Origin: Mariniphaga sp041684965
GTDB taxonomy: Bacteria > Bacteroidota > Bacteroidia > Bacteroidales > Prolixibacteraceae
Direction of reading: 5' to 3'
Length of the DNA: 64,000 nucleotides
Assembly: GCA_041684965.1 (NCBI GenBank)
Contig: JAWLGR010000010.1
Span: 96,424 to 160,423 of the forward strand
Shown: positions 37,361-47,071 of the stretch, in pieces
Layout: every line of letters starts with the position of its first letter
Position numbering within the stretch: the first letter of the stretch is position 1
The notes under the pieces: generated by a model
What the model saw: the letters and a program-made list of their open reading frames with translations, nothing else
What the model was told of the DNA's origin: nothing
Database searches by the model: none
Program-made: the position numbers and the translations under genes

Positions 37361-38866
37361 ATGCATAACATAACTAAAATCTTAATAGCCAACAGGGGAG
37401 AAATTGCTGTCCGTATAATGCGGACCTGCAGGGAGATGGGTATTTCCACAGTTGCTGTTTTTTCAGATGCCGACCGAACCTCCCAGCATGTGAGGTATGC
37501 TGATGAAGCTTGGCACATTGGAGAATCGCCCTCTTCAGAAAGTTACCTGAATATTGAAAAGATACTGGAAACAGCAAAAAAAAGCGGAGCAAATGCTATT
37601 CATCCGGGATATGGATTTTTATCCGAAAATGCATTGTTTGCAAAAAGGTGTCAACAGGAAGGAATCATTTTTATCGGTCCGTCACCTGAAGTAATTGAGC
37701 AGATGGGTGATAAGATAAAAGCCCGCGAAACAATGATTAAAGCAGGTATTCCAGTTGTTCCGGGTACTAAAAGCAGTATTGACTCAGAAGAGGAAGCATT
37801 GGAAGCAATAAGGGAAATTGGCTTGCCGGTAATGATTAAAGCCTCGGCTGGGGGCGGGGGCAAAGGAATGCGGCTGGTTCATAAAGAAAGCGATGTAGTT
37901 TCAGCAGTTCGGGCTGCACGGTCAGAAGCAAAAACAGCTTTTGGAGATGATGCAGTTTATATAGAAAAGTATATTTCTTCTCCTCACCACATCGAATTTC
38001 AGATTCTTGGCGATACTCATGGAAATGCTATACACTTGTTCGAGCGGGAATGCTCAGTACAACGACGTCATCAAAAGATGATAGAAGAAACTCCTTCCCC
38101 ATTAATGACTGCCACCCTCAGAAATGAAATGGGTAAAGCAGCTGTTGAGGCAGCCAGGGCAGTGAAATATACAGGAGCTGGAACCATTGAGTTTCTTGTA
38201 GATGATAATTTAAACTATTATTTTCTTGAAATGAACACCCGGCTTCAGGTTGAGCATCCTATTACTGAAAGGGTTACAGGCATCGACCTGGTAAAACAAC
38301 AGATTAAAATCGCCGAGGGAAACCCTTTGGAATACAAGCAGGAGCAACTTTATCAATTGGGACATTCCATCGAGTGCCGCATCTATGCTGAAGACCCAGA
38401 TAATAATTTTATGCCAAGTGCAGGGAAAATTTATAAGATTTCTGAACCCCTGGGCCTCGGTGTGCGTACAGATGGTTACGTCTATGAAGGCTATGAAATT
38501 CCAATATATTATGATCCTCTGATTTCAAAACTTATTGTCTGGGGAAGCACACGCGATGAAGCCATCAGAAGAATGCGCAGGGCGCTGTATGAATACAAAA
38601 TTACCGGTGTAAAAACCTCTATAAAATACCTTGAAAGAATTATGAATAATTCTGATTTTATTGAAGGAAAATATGACACTCATTTTATAGAAAAAAACCA
38701 GGATCATTTATTGGCTGAAGATAGTTGTTCAGCTTGTGATGACATGGTAGTTATTGCAGCATATATCGACTATTTTTCTAAAATCAACCGTGTACAGGAA
38801 AATAACAAGGAATTTGCACCCGCTCAGAGCAGATGGAAAAAAACTCCTTACATCAACCATTTTTAA
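37361..38866 (+). CDS. accC: Biotin carboxylase subunit of acyl-CoA carboxylase
   Basis: A 501-residue ATP-grasp enzyme that carboxylates biotin using ATP and bicarbonate. Motifs in order: N-terminal ITKILIANRGEIAVRIMRTC; glycine-rich ATP loop KASAGGGGKGMRLV; the catalytic stretch HIEFQILGDTHGN; ECSVQRRHQKMIEE; and EMNTRLQVEHPITE with the active-site Arg. The ATG at 37361 matches the family N-terminus; a start at 37331 adds ten residues not usual in homologues. First gene of a three-gene cluster (gaps of 9 and 12 nt). With the carrier and carboxyltransferase downstream it forms a propionyl-/acetyl-CoA carboxylase. Confidence 0.93.
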   Translation: MHNITKILIANRGEIAVRIMRTCREMGISTVAVFSDADRTSQHVRYADEAWHIGESPSSESYLNIEKILETAKKSGANAIHPGYGFLSENALFAKRCQQEGIIFIGPSPEVIEQMGDKIKARETMIKAGIPVVPGTKSSIDSEEEALEAIREIGLPVMIKASAGGGGKGMRLVHKESDVVSAVRAARSEAKTAFGDDAVYIEKYISSPHHIEFQILGDTHGNAIHLFERECSVQRRHQKMIEETPSPLMTATLRNEMGKAAVEAARAVKYTGAGTIEFLVDDNLNYYFLEMNTRLQVEHPITERVTGIDLVKQQIKIAEGNPLEYKQEQLYQLGHSIECRIYAEDPDNNFMPSAGKIYKISEPLGLGVRTDGYVYEGYEIPIYYDPLISKLIVWGSTRDEAIRRMRRALYEYKITGVKTSIKYLERIMNNSDFIEGKYDTHFIEKNQDHLLAEDSCSACDDMVVIAAYIDYFSKINRVQENNKEFAPAQSRWKKTPYINHF

Positions 38867-38875
38867 AAGAATTTT

Positions 38876-39385
38876 ATGTCACTTGAAATAAAAATTAATG
38901 ATCGCACATCCATTGTAAAGCTGATAAAACAGAATGGAAACCTAATAGAAATCGAAGTGGATGGTAAAAATTATCATGTAGATCTGCTTCATACCCCTGA
39001 CGGAACATTCTCAATTATAGAAAATGGAAAATCCCATAATATTGAGCTGGTTCCTATGAACCAACCAAAAAAATATACCGCTCATACGCTCTATCACAGC
39101 TATAATGTTGAAATTGTTGATGCTGAAGCCCGCTACCTGATTAACAGAGGATCCAATGGAATTTCCAGCCACGAAAAAACCATCTCTTCACCTATGCCTG
39201 GCAAAGTAGTAAAGGTACTATTAAAAGAAGGTGATGTTGTACAAAAAGGAGAAACGGTAGTGATTATTGCAGCCATGAAAATGGAAAGTGAATATAAATC
39301 GCCCATCGACGGAGTCGTCAAAAAAGTTAATATTAAGGAGGGCGATACCATTGAAGGGAACCAGATACTTGTTGAAATAGAATAA
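38876..39385 (+). CDS. Biotin carboxyl carrier protein subunit
   Basis: A 169-residue carrier. The C-terminal lipoyl/biotinyl domain starts about residue 102 (ISSPMPGKVVKVLLKEGDVVQKGE) and has the biotinylation motif AAMKMES, with the modified Lys at about 135, and the mirror half SPIDGVVKKVNIKEGDTIEGNQIL. The N-terminal ~95 residues form a beta-rich domain that probably docks to the partner subunits, as in the acyl-CoA carboxylases of Bacteroidota. It sits between the biotin carboxylase and carboxyltransferase genes in one operon. Confidence 0.93.
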   Translation: MSLEIKINDRTSIVKLIKQNGNLIEIEVDGKNYHVDLLHTPDGTFSIIENGKSHNIELVPMNQPKKYTAHTLYHSYNVEIVDAEARYLINRGSNGISSHEKTISSPMPGKVVKVLLKEGDVVQKGETVVIIAAMKMESEYKSPIDGVVKKVNIKEGDTIEGNQILVEIE

Positions 39386-39397
39386 ACCTGTTTTTAT

Positions 39398-40933
39398 ATG
39401 GAATTAAATGAAAAGTACAGCCAGCTCGAGGAATTTAATCAAAAAGCCGAGTTGGGAGGAGGAATTGAACGCATTGAGAAGCAGCACAGCATTGGAAAAA
39501 AAACAGCCCGTGAACGCATTATGCAGTTACTTGACCCAGGCACATTCAATGAAATTGATAAACTGGTTACACATCGCAACTATGATTTCGGAATGCATGA
39601 GAAAAAATTTCTTGGCGATGGACTGATTGCCGGTTATGGAAAAATAAGCGGCCGGCTTGTGTATGTATTTGCACAGGATTTTACTGTATTTGGTGGTTCC
39701 CTGAGCCGGGCAAATGCAGACAAAATTGTAAAGATTCAAAACATGGCACTTCAAATGGGTGCCCCTATAATTGGACTTAATGACTCTGGAGGGGCCCGTA
39801 TTCAGGAAGGTGTGGAAAGCCTCGCCGGCTATGCCGATATATTTTACAACAATGTAATATCTTCAGGAGTTGTTCCCCAGATTTCTGCCATTCTTGGTGC
39901 CTGTGCCGGAGGAGCCGTTTACTCCCCTGCCCTTACCGATTTTATATTTATGGTGGATGAAAAAAGCCATATGTTTGTTACCGGCCCCGACGTTATAAAA
40001 ACAGTAACTCACGAAGATGTTACCAAAGAAGAGCTGGGAGGTGCAAAAACACACAGTACAAAAAGCGGAGTTGCTCATTTTACAGGTTCCGACGAAGAAC
40101 AGACCCTGATAATGATACGGGAGCTCATTAGTTTTCTACCATCTAATAACATGGAAGATCCTCCGGTAAAATCTACTATTGATCCCTCCGATCGCATAGA
40201 TGAAAACCTGCAAAATCTGGTGCCTGCCGATCCAAATAAGCCTTACGATATGCATGAGATTATTCAGAGTGTAATCGACAACAAACACTTCCTGGAAGTC
40301 CAGCCCAGGTATGCTCAAAATATCATTTGTGGATTTGCACGCTTTGCAGGTCAACCTGTAGGTATCGTTGCAAACCAACCGGCACACCTGGCGGGAGTGC
40401 TCGATATCAATTCATCCACAAAAGCTGCACGTTTTGTAAGGTTCTGCGACGCGTTTAACCTGCCTTTAATAACTTTTGTTGACGTACCGGGCTTCCTTCC
40501 CGGAACTGCACAGGAATTCGGTGGAATAATAAAGCACGGTGCAAAATTACTTTACGCCTTCTCGGAAGCAACTGTTCCAAAAATAACGTTGATTACCCGT
40601 AAAGCTTATGGTGGCGCGTACGATGTAATGTCGAGCAAACACATTGGAGGTGATGTTAATTTTGCTTATCCAACAGCTGAAATTGCCGTAATGGGCCCCG
40701 AAGGAGCCATTAACATTCTTTATCGCAACAAATATAATGAGGAGGAAAGAGTAAATGCAGTAAATGAATACCGTGAAAAATTTGCCAATCCATATAAAGC
40801 TGCCTCATTGGGTTACATCGATGAAATTATCCATCCAAAAAATACCCGCAAAAAAATTATCGGAGCTCTTGAAATGACCCGAAATAAGCGCAAAACAAAC
40901 CCGCCGAAAAAGCATGGAAATATTCCACTTTAA
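39398..40933 (+). CDS. Acyl-CoA (propionyl/methylmalonyl-type) carboxyltransferase beta subunit
   Basis: A 511-residue crotonase-fold carboxyltransferase. It contains the oxyanion-hole glycines of the N-terminal half (DSGGARIQEGVESLAGYADIF ... LGACAGGAVYSPALTDF) and of the C-terminal half (VPGFLPGTAQEFGGIIKHGAKLLYA ... RKAYGGAYDVMSSKHIGGD). It transfers the carboxyl group from carboxybiotin to an acyl-CoA. The sequence is closest in feel to propionyl-CoA carboxylase beta and MmdA. With accC and the BCCP it could make methylmalonyl-CoA from propionyl-CoA or, reversed, drive the succinate-propionate pathway; acetyl-CoA cannot be excluded. Confidence 0.92.
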   Translation: MELNEKYSQLEEFNQKAELGGGIERIEKQHSIGKKTARERIMQLLDPGTFNEIDKLVTHRNYDFGMHEKKFLGDGLIAGYGKISGRLVYVFAQDFTVFGGSLSRANADKIVKIQNMALQMGAPIIGLNDSGGARIQEGVESLAGYADIFYNNVISSGVVPQISAILGACAGGAVYSPALTDFIFMVDEKSHMFVTGPDVIKTVTHEDVTKEELGGAKTHSTKSGVAHFTGSDEEQTLIMIRELISFLPSNNMEDPPVKSTIDPSDRIDENLQNLVPADPNKPYDMHEIIQSVIDNKHFLEVQPRYAQNIICGFARFAGQPVGIVANQPAHLAGVLDINSSTKAARFVRFCDAFNLPLITFVDVPGFLPGTAQEFGGIIKHGAKLLYAFSEATVPKITLITRKAYGGAYDVMSSKHIGGDVNFAYPTAEIAVMGPEGAINILYRNKYNEEERVNAVNEYREKFANPYKAASLGYIDEIIHPKNTRKKIIGALEMTRNKRKTNPPKKHGNIPL

Positions 40934-41010
40934 TAACATTGTCAGTTTTCAATTATAAATAGTCGAAGTATATAAACAAGTGAATACTAAAAATTAATAT
41001 CAGTTTATAA

Positions 41011-41041
41011 TTTGAAGAATAACAATTTATTTCTATTTTTG
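41011..41041 (+). promoter_or_regulatory. Bacteroidota promoter for the rpsF-rpsR-rplI operon
   Basis: TTTG at 41011-41014, 19 nt, then TATTTTTG at 41034-41041. This is a near-perfect match to the Bacteroidota -33/-7 consensus. Transcription would start near 41048, about 36 nt before the rpsF start codon. Confidence 0.75.
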
Positions 41042-41083
41042 CGCCTCCAAAATTTAATAGTATTTAATTAAAAATTGATGTTT

Positions 41084-41440
41084 ATGTTGAATCAGTACGA
41101 AACCGTTTTCATTTGTACTCCCGTTTTATCTGAGCCACAGGTAAAGGAAACGGTAAAAAAGTTCAGGGACATCATCGTCAGCAATGGCGGCGAAATGATC
41201 CATGAGGAGGATTGGGGAATGAAAAAACTGGCTTACCCCATTCAGAAAAAATCAAGCGGCTTTTATTATTTATTTGAATTTAAAGCCCCTACCGAATTCA
41301 TTACAAAACTGGAAATTGAATTCCGTCGTGACGAGCGCATTATCCGGTTTATGACTGTAGTCCTCGACAAATATGCTGTTGAGTATAGTGAGAAAAGAAG
41401 AAGACTGCAGAAAGAAAAAACAGAAAAAAAGGAGGCATAA
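41084..41440 (+). CDS. rpsF: 30S ribosomal protein S6
   Basis: About 118 residues from the ATG at 41084 (MLNQYETVFICTPVLS), chosen over the ATG at 41078. S6 is a small-subunit protein that binds 16S rRNA with S18. The family pattern YETVFI ... WGMKKLAYPIQKKSSGFYYLFEF ... RDERIIRFMTV is complete, with a charged C-terminal tail. First gene of rpsF-rpsR-rplI, the standard arrangement. A clean promoter precedes it (41011-41041). Confidence 0.96.
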   Translation: MLNQYETVFICTPVLSEPQVKETVKKFRDIIVSNGGEMIHEEDWGMKKLAYPIQKKSSGFYYLFEFKAPTEFITKLEIEFRRDERIIRFMTVVLDKYAVEYSEKRRRLQKEKTEKKEA

Positions 41441-41443
41441 CAC

Positions 41444-41713
41444 ATGGCACAAAATACAAGTGAAATCAGATACCTGACTCCACCGTCAGTTGAAGTTAAA
41501 AAGAAAAAATATTGCCGTTTCAAAAAAAGCGGAATCAAATATGTGGATTACAAAGACCCGGAATTTCTGAAAAAGTTCCTGAACGAGCAGGGTAAGATTT
41601 TACCCCGCCGCATTACAGGCACCTCTTTGAAATACCAGCGCAAAGTGGGCAAGGCAATTAAACGTGCCCGCCAGATCGCTTTGCTGCCATATGTTACAGA
41701 TATGTTGAAATAA
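41444..41713 (+). CDS. rpsR: 30S ribosomal protein S18
   Basis: 89 residues. The S18 core is present: YCRFKKSGIKYVDYKD, FLNEQGKILPRRITGTSLKYQRKVGKAIKRARQIALLPY. S18 binds S6 on the 30S platform. It starts 3 nt after the rpsF stop, so translation is probably coupled. A GGAGG (in AAAAAGGAGGCATAACACATGG) lies just upstream, stronger than most in this window. Confidence 0.97.
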   Translation: MAQNTSEIRYLTPPSVEVKKKKYCRFKKSGIKYVDYKDPEFLKKFLNEQGKILPRRITGTSLKYQRKVGKAIKRARQIALLPYVTDMLK

Positions 41714-41728
41714 AAAGGAGGCATTGAA

Positions 41729-42175
41729 ATGGAAATCATATTAATACAAGACGTAGAGCGGCTGGGAAGTAAAGACGATGTTGTAAATGTAAAAGACGGC
41801 TTTGCCCGGAACTATCTCATCCCGCAGAAAAAAGCAATTATCGCCACTAATTCTGCCAAAAAAATAATGGCTGAAAATGTAAAACAACGTGCACATAAAG
41901 AATCACGTTTAAGAGAAGAAGCCCAGGCTATTGCTGAAAAACTTGCAAACAAAAAAGTTAAGATCGGAGCAAAAATTAGTTCTTCCGGTAAAATCTTTGG
42001 TTCAGTCAATACCATTCAAGTGGCAGAAGCTATCAATAAAAAAGGATTCGATATCGACCGGAAACAAATTACACTGCCTGAAGACAGTATCAAGGAGGTT
42101 GGTACTTATACGGCCAAAATTAAACTTTTCAAAGATGTTGTTGTTGAACTGGAATTTGAAGTAGTTGGCGAATAA
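41729..42175 (+). CDS. rplI: 50S ribosomal protein L9
   Basis: 148 residues. The N-terminal rRNA-binding domain (MEIILIQDVERLGSKDDVVNVKDGFARNYLIPQKKAIIAT), the long central helix, and the C-terminal domain (KIGAKISSSGKIFGSVN ... ELEFEVVGE) are all in place. L9 binds 23S rRNA near the L1 stalk. It is preceded by AAAAGGAGGCATTGAAATG, a clear ribosome binding site, and followed by a terminator at 42198. Last gene of the operon. Confidence 0.97.
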   Translation: MEIILIQDVERLGSKDDVVNVKDGFARNYLIPQKKAIIATNSAKKIMAENVKQRAHKESRLREEAQAIAEKLANKKVKIGAKISSSGKIFGSVNTIQVAEAINKKGFDIDRKQITLPEDSIKEVGTYTAKIKLFKDVVVELEFEVVGE

Positions 42176-42197
42176 CCCATAAAAAAGATTATATAGA

Positions 42198-42225
42198 AAG
42201 TTGTCTCAAAAGGACAACTTTTTTG
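42198..42225 (+). terminator. Rho-independent terminator after rplI
   Basis: AAGTTGTC (42198-42205) and GACAACTT (42213-42220) form an 8-bp stem followed by TTTTG. It ends the ribosomal operon. The remaining 290 nt up to 42517 are AT-rich with no gene or repeat that I can see. Confidence 0.8.
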
Positions 42226-42517
42226 TTTTATCCTTTTCGGCAAATCCCATTCATGCTTATTATATAATCTTTCCTGTTGTGCTTCTCGTACGATAAAAAC
42301 CAATCCTGGCCCAAATTGAATTTTAGATGCTGATGTTATATTGGAATCCGCAACTAAATCAAAGCTACTATTACAAGAACGAATTCTAAAGAAATCGAAT
42401 TAATAGCCTGAATATAAAGTTGATTTTTTTTAGTAATAAATGGAGTCGGAATCAGAATCTTCCATATACAGACATGTAAAATCAAAACCGGCTAAATGAA
42501 ATAAACCCTGAACTATT

Positions 42518-42898
42518 CTAATTGCGTTCAGCTACAGTTTCAATTTCTATGAGCACACCCAACGGTAGTTCCTTTACGGCAAATGCTGCTCTGGCAGGTG
42601 GGTATTCAGGATAATACTCTCCATAGACCTCATTCATCGCCTTGAAATTTGACATATCGCTTAACAGACAGGTTGATTTCACTACATCGCTGTACTTATA
42701 TCCTGCTGCTTCGAGAATTGCACCAATATTTTTCATTACCTGCCGGGTTTGCTCTTTTATTCCTCCTTCAATTACCTTCATTGTAACCGGGTCAAGTGGC
42801 ACTTGTCCGGAAATGTAAAGCGTATTGTTTTTCTCAACAGCCTGGCTGTATGGCCCTATTGCTTTTGGTGCCTTGTTGGTGTGTATTATTCGTTTCAT
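42518..42898 (-). CDS. ridA: RidA family reactive enamine/imine deaminase
   Basis: 126 residues. It hydrolyses reactive 2-aminoacrylate-type intermediates released by PLP enzymes. The family signature is complete: KAPKAIGPYSQAV, SGQVPLDP, KNIGAILEAAGYKYSDVVKSTCLLSDMSNFKAMNEVY, and YPPARAAFAVKELPLGVLIEIETVA, with the catalytic Arg in PPARAAF. It starts 11 nt after the lptD stop on the same strand, so the two are probably co-transcribed. Confidence 0.93.
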   Translation of the reverse strand: MKRIIHTNKAPKAIGPYSQAVEKNNTLYISGQVPLDPVTMKVIEGGIKEQTRQVMKNIGAILEAAGYKYSDVVKSTCLLSDMSNFKAMNEVYGEYYPEYPPARAAFAVKELPLGVLIEIETVAERN

Positions 42899-42909
42899 AT
42901 TATGATGAA

Positions 42910-45579
42910 TTAAAAATTATCGTAATGACTTTGTCGTTTTTGAATTTTTAAATCCTGCAACATTGATGATTTGGCATTTATCGTAAAGCTGTATTGTTTC
43001 ATGTAACCAAAAGGAATAAAACTGAATGCCATCGACCAGCAATGAAGGTCACGGTTCACATTGAATGTAGTAAACGAAAATTCGCGGGCCACAATATCGT
43101 AATTGGTATTCATACTAAGTCTCCAGTTTTGTGTCAGATTCAGATTACCTCTGAAACCAATCGTCTGTGTAATTCTTCCCTTTTCAGATGGCCGTCTGGG
43201 ACCTGTATAATTAAAACTGTAGTCGAATCCGAAATCCCAGGGAATATTAAAATCGATATAGTCTTCATATTCCCCCGGTAAAACTTTTTCTTCCTCAATC
43301 AGCTGTTGATTTCTTGCTGCTCTTGCTTCTCCCTGTTTCGATCTGAAATTCATACCAAAAGAAACATTTGCACGGGTTAACCGGCCAAGCTTTCCAAGCC
43401 CTGAACGTTCATTCCAGGCGTATTTGTGAATTTTAGTACCTGTTTCGTCTGTCATATAAGGATCAACCACTCCTCCCATGTTAACACTCACCCCTGCCAC
43501 AGTTGTACGTGCCCTTATATTAACAGGAGCCAAATTTAGTGAATCAGCAATAAGGTTGTAGGATGTTCCAAAACTAAGATTGTCAATTATTTTAACTTTT
43601 TTGAAGGATTGTTCTCCTTCCGTGCTGGTGGTATCGCGTGTTCCAAGGATTTTAGCTTCGAGGTTATTATTTAGCGAAAAAGAGATATTTCCCTGAGCGC
43701 CTCTTCCTGGTGAACCGCCATATATTCCTCCTGTATTTACATCGTAATAACGAATGGTTCCAAGCGTATCAATTTGTACAGGCCTCCAATAACCAAACCT
43801 TTCAGCACCAAAATCAGGCCTGTAACTCAAACTTAATGAGGGGGTCATTTTATGCCTTATTCCTCTTATTTTTGAATTGGGATTCCGGGGCAGGAACATA
43901 CCATATATATTAGTTGATGAGCTCAGGCTGTAGGAATAATCGTACACACGGTTCAATCCGGTGATGGTATCAACCTTTATAGTTTGAGGAAACCCGGGAC
44001 TCGTAAAGTTTCCACCTTCAACATAATTAAAATCGTATTTCTTGAAGTACCATCTTTCATTGTAATTAAACCCCGGAGTAACATTGATGTGGTTAAATAA
44101 GTTAAAACTAGGCAAAGAAATAGGTATATTGTGCCTGATACCATTTTTCCAGTCACGTGAAAAAGACTGGTTCAGGATTTCCTTTTCATGTGCGGTAATG
44201 CTGTTCCTGAGGTTACCAGTATAATTGATGCCAAATTTTTCGTACCATTTTAATGAGCCCGTTCTTACCTTTGCCCTGAATGGATATACTTTGGCCATGC
44301 TAAAAGTCATTTCAGGAAGGGAAAGTGTAAGGGATGAATCACGGGAATTCTGAGAATGCCTTAAATTAACTGAAAGATTGTAAGGAGTGTTTTCAAATTT
44401 CTTGGAAAAGGAGATACTTGATGATTTCTGGCTCGATAGATACCGCTCGGTTGTAACTATGTTTTGTCTGTCATAGCCACTGGTTGAAAAATTCACACTT
44501 GCAGAAAAGTTCTGGTTTGGGTTTGCCTTTGGATCCTGGCTATGGCCCCAGGTAATTGCAAATTGAGGTGACCTGGTATAAGTATCCAGTCCACGTTCTC
44601 CGTAAACATTCACATTGTATCTGAAATCAAATCCTCCACTGAATTTATAACGCATACGGTAGTTCGTGTGAAACTTAGATGCCCATGAGCCTTTAGAATA
44701 AATGTCACCCATAACACTTAAATCGAAATATTCATTCGCAGCCCAATAATACCCTCCATCACGCAGAAAAAATCCACGGTTGTTTTCTTCACCGTAAGAC
44801 GGAACTATAATACCCGAAGAATAAGTAGGTGAATTTGGAAAATATCCGAATGGCAGGATGGGAAAATAAATGGGAAAATCTTCGAGTACCATGTATGCCG
44901 GACCGGTAACAATTTTGTTGTTTGATATTACCTTCGCTTTTGTCAGGTGTAAATAGTAATGTGGGTGTTCGGCATTGCAGGTAGTATACTTTCCATCTTT
45001 TAACACAAATGCTTCAGCTGATATCTTCTTGGTCCGTCTGCTGTGTACAAAGCCCTCCCCCTGCTCAGTTACAACTTCAGTAATAATTCCTTTTTCTGTA
45101 TCAAAATTATAGCGCAGAGTATGTGATTCAAATTCTTCCCTTCCGTCTTTAAAAATTGGTTTCTGAACAAGAGTGCCTGTAGAATCTTTGATTCCTTCAG
45201 CATATACTTCCTTTGTTTCAAGGTCTAACTCAATAAAATAAGCGGTCAGTTCAATCTGCTGGTAGGTTACCTTTGCGTTATTGTACAAATAAACCTTTTG
45301 GCCATCGAATGAACCAACAATTGAATCATCGGCATTGTAATTAATTGGTGCTTCAATAACAGTGGCAGGTTGACCATTTCTGCTGCCGGATAAAGAAATA
45401 GTATCGGTTCCGAAAGTATCAGCAGGCTGAGGAAATTCCGGAATTGAATCAAGTCCTGGTGGCTGGGAAACAATGGTATCGGGTGGAATTATTGATTCCC
45501 TCAAACCCGGTTTTATTTCCTGCCCGGAAACAATAAGGTATGACAAAGCAAAAAAGTATGTAACTATTAATTTGTACAA
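42910..45579 (-). CDS. lptD: LptD-like LPS assembly outer-membrane protein
   Basis: 889 residues with a signal peptide (MYKLIVTYFFALSYLIVSGQ). The N-terminal ~150 residues are an OstA/LptA-like beta-jelly roll (VYLYNNAKVTYQQIELTAYFIELDLETKEVYAEG ... ESHTLRYNFDTEKG). The C-terminal ~600 residues form a long beta-barrel with many alternating aromatic strands (PYNLSVNLRHSQNS, WGGELRG-like stretches absent), as in Bacteroidota LptD. It should insert LPS into the outer leaflet. It is divergently transcribed from the amidase/MCE pair, placing several envelope genes together. Confidence 0.85.
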   Translation of the reverse strand: MYKLIVTYFFALSYLIVSGQEIKPGLRESIIPPDTIVSQPPGLDSIPEFPQPADTFGTDTISLSGSRNGQPATVIEAPINYNADDSIVGSFDGQKVYLYNNAKVTYQQIELTAYFIELDLETKEVYAEGIKDSTGTLVQKPIFKDGREEFESHTLRYNFDTEKGIITEVVTEQGEGFVHSRRTKKISAEAFVLKDGKYTTCNAEHPHYYLHLTKAKVISNNKIVTGPAYMVLEDFPIYFPILPFGYFPNSPTYSSGIIVPSYGEENNRGFFLRDGGYYWAANEYFDLSVMGDIYSKGSWASKFHTNYRMRYKFSGGFDFRYNVNVYGERGLDTYTRSPQFAITWGHSQDPKANPNQNFSASVNFSTSGYDRQNIVTTERYLSSQKSSSISFSKKFENTPYNLSVNLRHSQNSRDSSLTLSLPEMTFSMAKVYPFRAKVRTGSLKWYEKFGINYTGNLRNSITAHEKEILNQSFSRDWKNGIRHNIPISLPSFNLFNHINVTPGFNYNERWYFKKYDFNYVEGGNFTSPGFPQTIKVDTITGLNRVYDYSYSLSSSTNIYGMFLPRNPNSKIRGIRHKMTPSLSLSYRPDFGAERFGYWRPVQIDTLGTIRYYDVNTGGIYGGSPGRGAQGNISFSLNNNLEAKILGTRDTTSTEGEQSFKKVKIIDNLSFGTSYNLIADSLNLAPVNIRARTTVAGVSVNMGGVVDPYMTDETGTKIHKYAWNERSGLGKLGRLTRANVSFGMNFRSKQGEARAARNQQLIEEEKVLPGEYEDYIDFNIPWDFGFDYSFNYTGPRRPSEKGRITQTIGFRGNLNLTQNWRLSMNTNYDIVAREFSFTTFNVNRDLHCWSMAFSFIPFGYMKQYSFTINAKSSMLQDLKIQKRQSHYDNF

Positions 45580-45858
45580 AATGATTCTGCATTAAATTCC
45601 GGGCCAGACGGCTCGACGTGCAAAAATAAAAATAAGGGCTATACATGAGCTGTAATAAATGCAAAATAAACCTAATATTTCTATTTTTGTCCGGAATAAT
45701 TAAAGTAAAGTTACCGCTCAGTGGAATTTTTTAAAAACCGGCATAAAAAAACATCTTTACAATTCTTAGGATACCAAATATTTAAAATTATTTTTATGGT
45801 TTTTCATCCAATTAATGCTGACGGTTATCGTTATATAATAATTTAACTTGGATTATCC
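45580..45858. other. Divergent promoter region, lptD / amidase
   Basis: No gene is seen in 279 nt. On the plus strand TATTTTTG at 45682-45689 could be a -7 element for the amidase gene, though no matching TTG lies at the right distance upstream. Confidence 0.4.
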
Positions 45859-46992
45859 ATGAACAGGCTGCATTCGATAATTGTAATTTTATTTACCACC
45901 CTCATACCGGTGCAGGAATTATCTGCCGTGCTTCCGATAAATAAGCAAAACCCTAATTCCCGTATCCGAACTGTAGTTATTGATCCAGGTCATGGCGGTA
46001 AAGATCCCGGGGCTGTTTATGGCAAGGTGCGCGAAAAAGATATCGTACTGGATATTTCTCTAAAGTTGGGGAATTATATTAAATCGTCGTTTCCCGATGT
46101 TAATGTAGTTTATACCCGCAATAAAGACGTGTTTGTACCTTTGTACCAGCGTGCACAAATTGCAAATAAAAGTAACGCTGATTTATTCATTTCGATTCAT
46201 GTTAATGCTGTCAGCAGAGGAAACGCACAGGGAACAGAAACATATATCCTGGGCCAACACCGTACCAATGAAAACCTTGAAGTTGCAAAGAAAGAAAATT
46301 CTGTAATTTTACTTGAGGCAGATTATAAAACAACATATGAGGGTTTTGATCCCAATTTGCCTGAATCGTATATCATGTTTGAACTGGTTCAGGACCAATA
46401 CCTCGAACAAAGTGCCATGCTTGCTTCGGCAATCCAGGACCAGTTTAGGGAACGTGTTCACCGGGTTGACAGGAGTGTAAAGCAAGCAGGATTTCTGGTG
46501 CTGCGTCAGGTCACCATGCCAGGCATCCTTGTAGAAGCAGGATTCCTTAGTCATCCTGACGAACGAAACTTTCTGCAAAGTGAAAACGGACGCGATTACC
46601 TGGCATCTGCAATATTCAGGGCCTTCCGTGATTATAAAAAGAGAATTGAAGCCAGAAGCAGTTTTAATCTCGTTACTCTTCCTGTTGAAGAAGCACAACT
46701 CATTACCGGTACAGATATTTCCAGCGACAGGAAAACAGAAATTTTCTTCTCAGTCCAGATTGCATCACTAAACCATCCGGTTGAACTATCTCCGGCCAAT
46801 TTTAAGGGAGAGGAAAATATATTCATGCAAAACGCAAACAACATTCACCGGTATTTTTCAGGAAGGTTTTCAACAGCAGAACAAGCGAGGGAGGAACAAA
46901 AACGACTCAAAAAGAAATTCTCAGGAGCTTTCATTGTAGCATTCGAAAATAACAAACTTATACCGTTTGAAGAGGCAATGAAGAAATTGTAA
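45859..46992 (+). CDS. N-acetylmuramoyl-L-alanine amidase (Amidase_3) with C-terminal SPOR-like module
   Basis: 377 residues with an N-terminal signal peptide (LHSIIVILFTTLIPVQELSA). The Amidase_3 zinc ligands are visible: His in VVIDPGHGGKDPGA, Glu in VREKDIVLD, His in LFISIHVNA, and the catalytic Glu in LVEAGFLSHP. It cleaves the amide bond between N-acetylmuramate and the peptide stem in the periplasm during septum splitting. The last ~85 residues (IFFSVQIASLNHPVEL ... FSGRFSTAEQAREEQKRL ... AFIVAFENNKLIPFEEAM) look like a SPOR-type fold and are paralogous to the end of the next gene product. The MCE gene begins 79 nt downstream. Confidence 0.92.
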   Translation: MNRLHSIIVILFTTLIPVQELSAVLPINKQNPNSRIRTVVIDPGHGGKDPGAVYGKVREKDIVLDISLKLGNYIKSSFPDVNVVYTRNKDVFVPLYQRAQIANKSNADLFISIHVNAVSRGNAQGTETYILGQHRTNENLEVAKKENSVILLEADYKTTYEGFDPNLPESYIMFELVQDQYLEQSAMLASAIQDQFRERVHRVDRSVKQAGFLVLRQVTMPGILVEAGFLSHPDERNFLQSENGRDYLASAIFRAFRDYKKRIEARSSFNLVTLPVEEAQLITGTDISSDRKTEIFFSVQIASLNHPVELSPANFKGEENIFMQNANNIHRYFSGRFSTAEQAREEQKRLKKKFSGAFIVAFENNKLIPFEEAMKKL

Positions 46993-47071
46993 TGATTTTA
47001 TTTTATTTTTGTATATACTTTTTATAAAGTTCCTAACTTATACCTGCTTTTGTTCACCTAATATATAATGA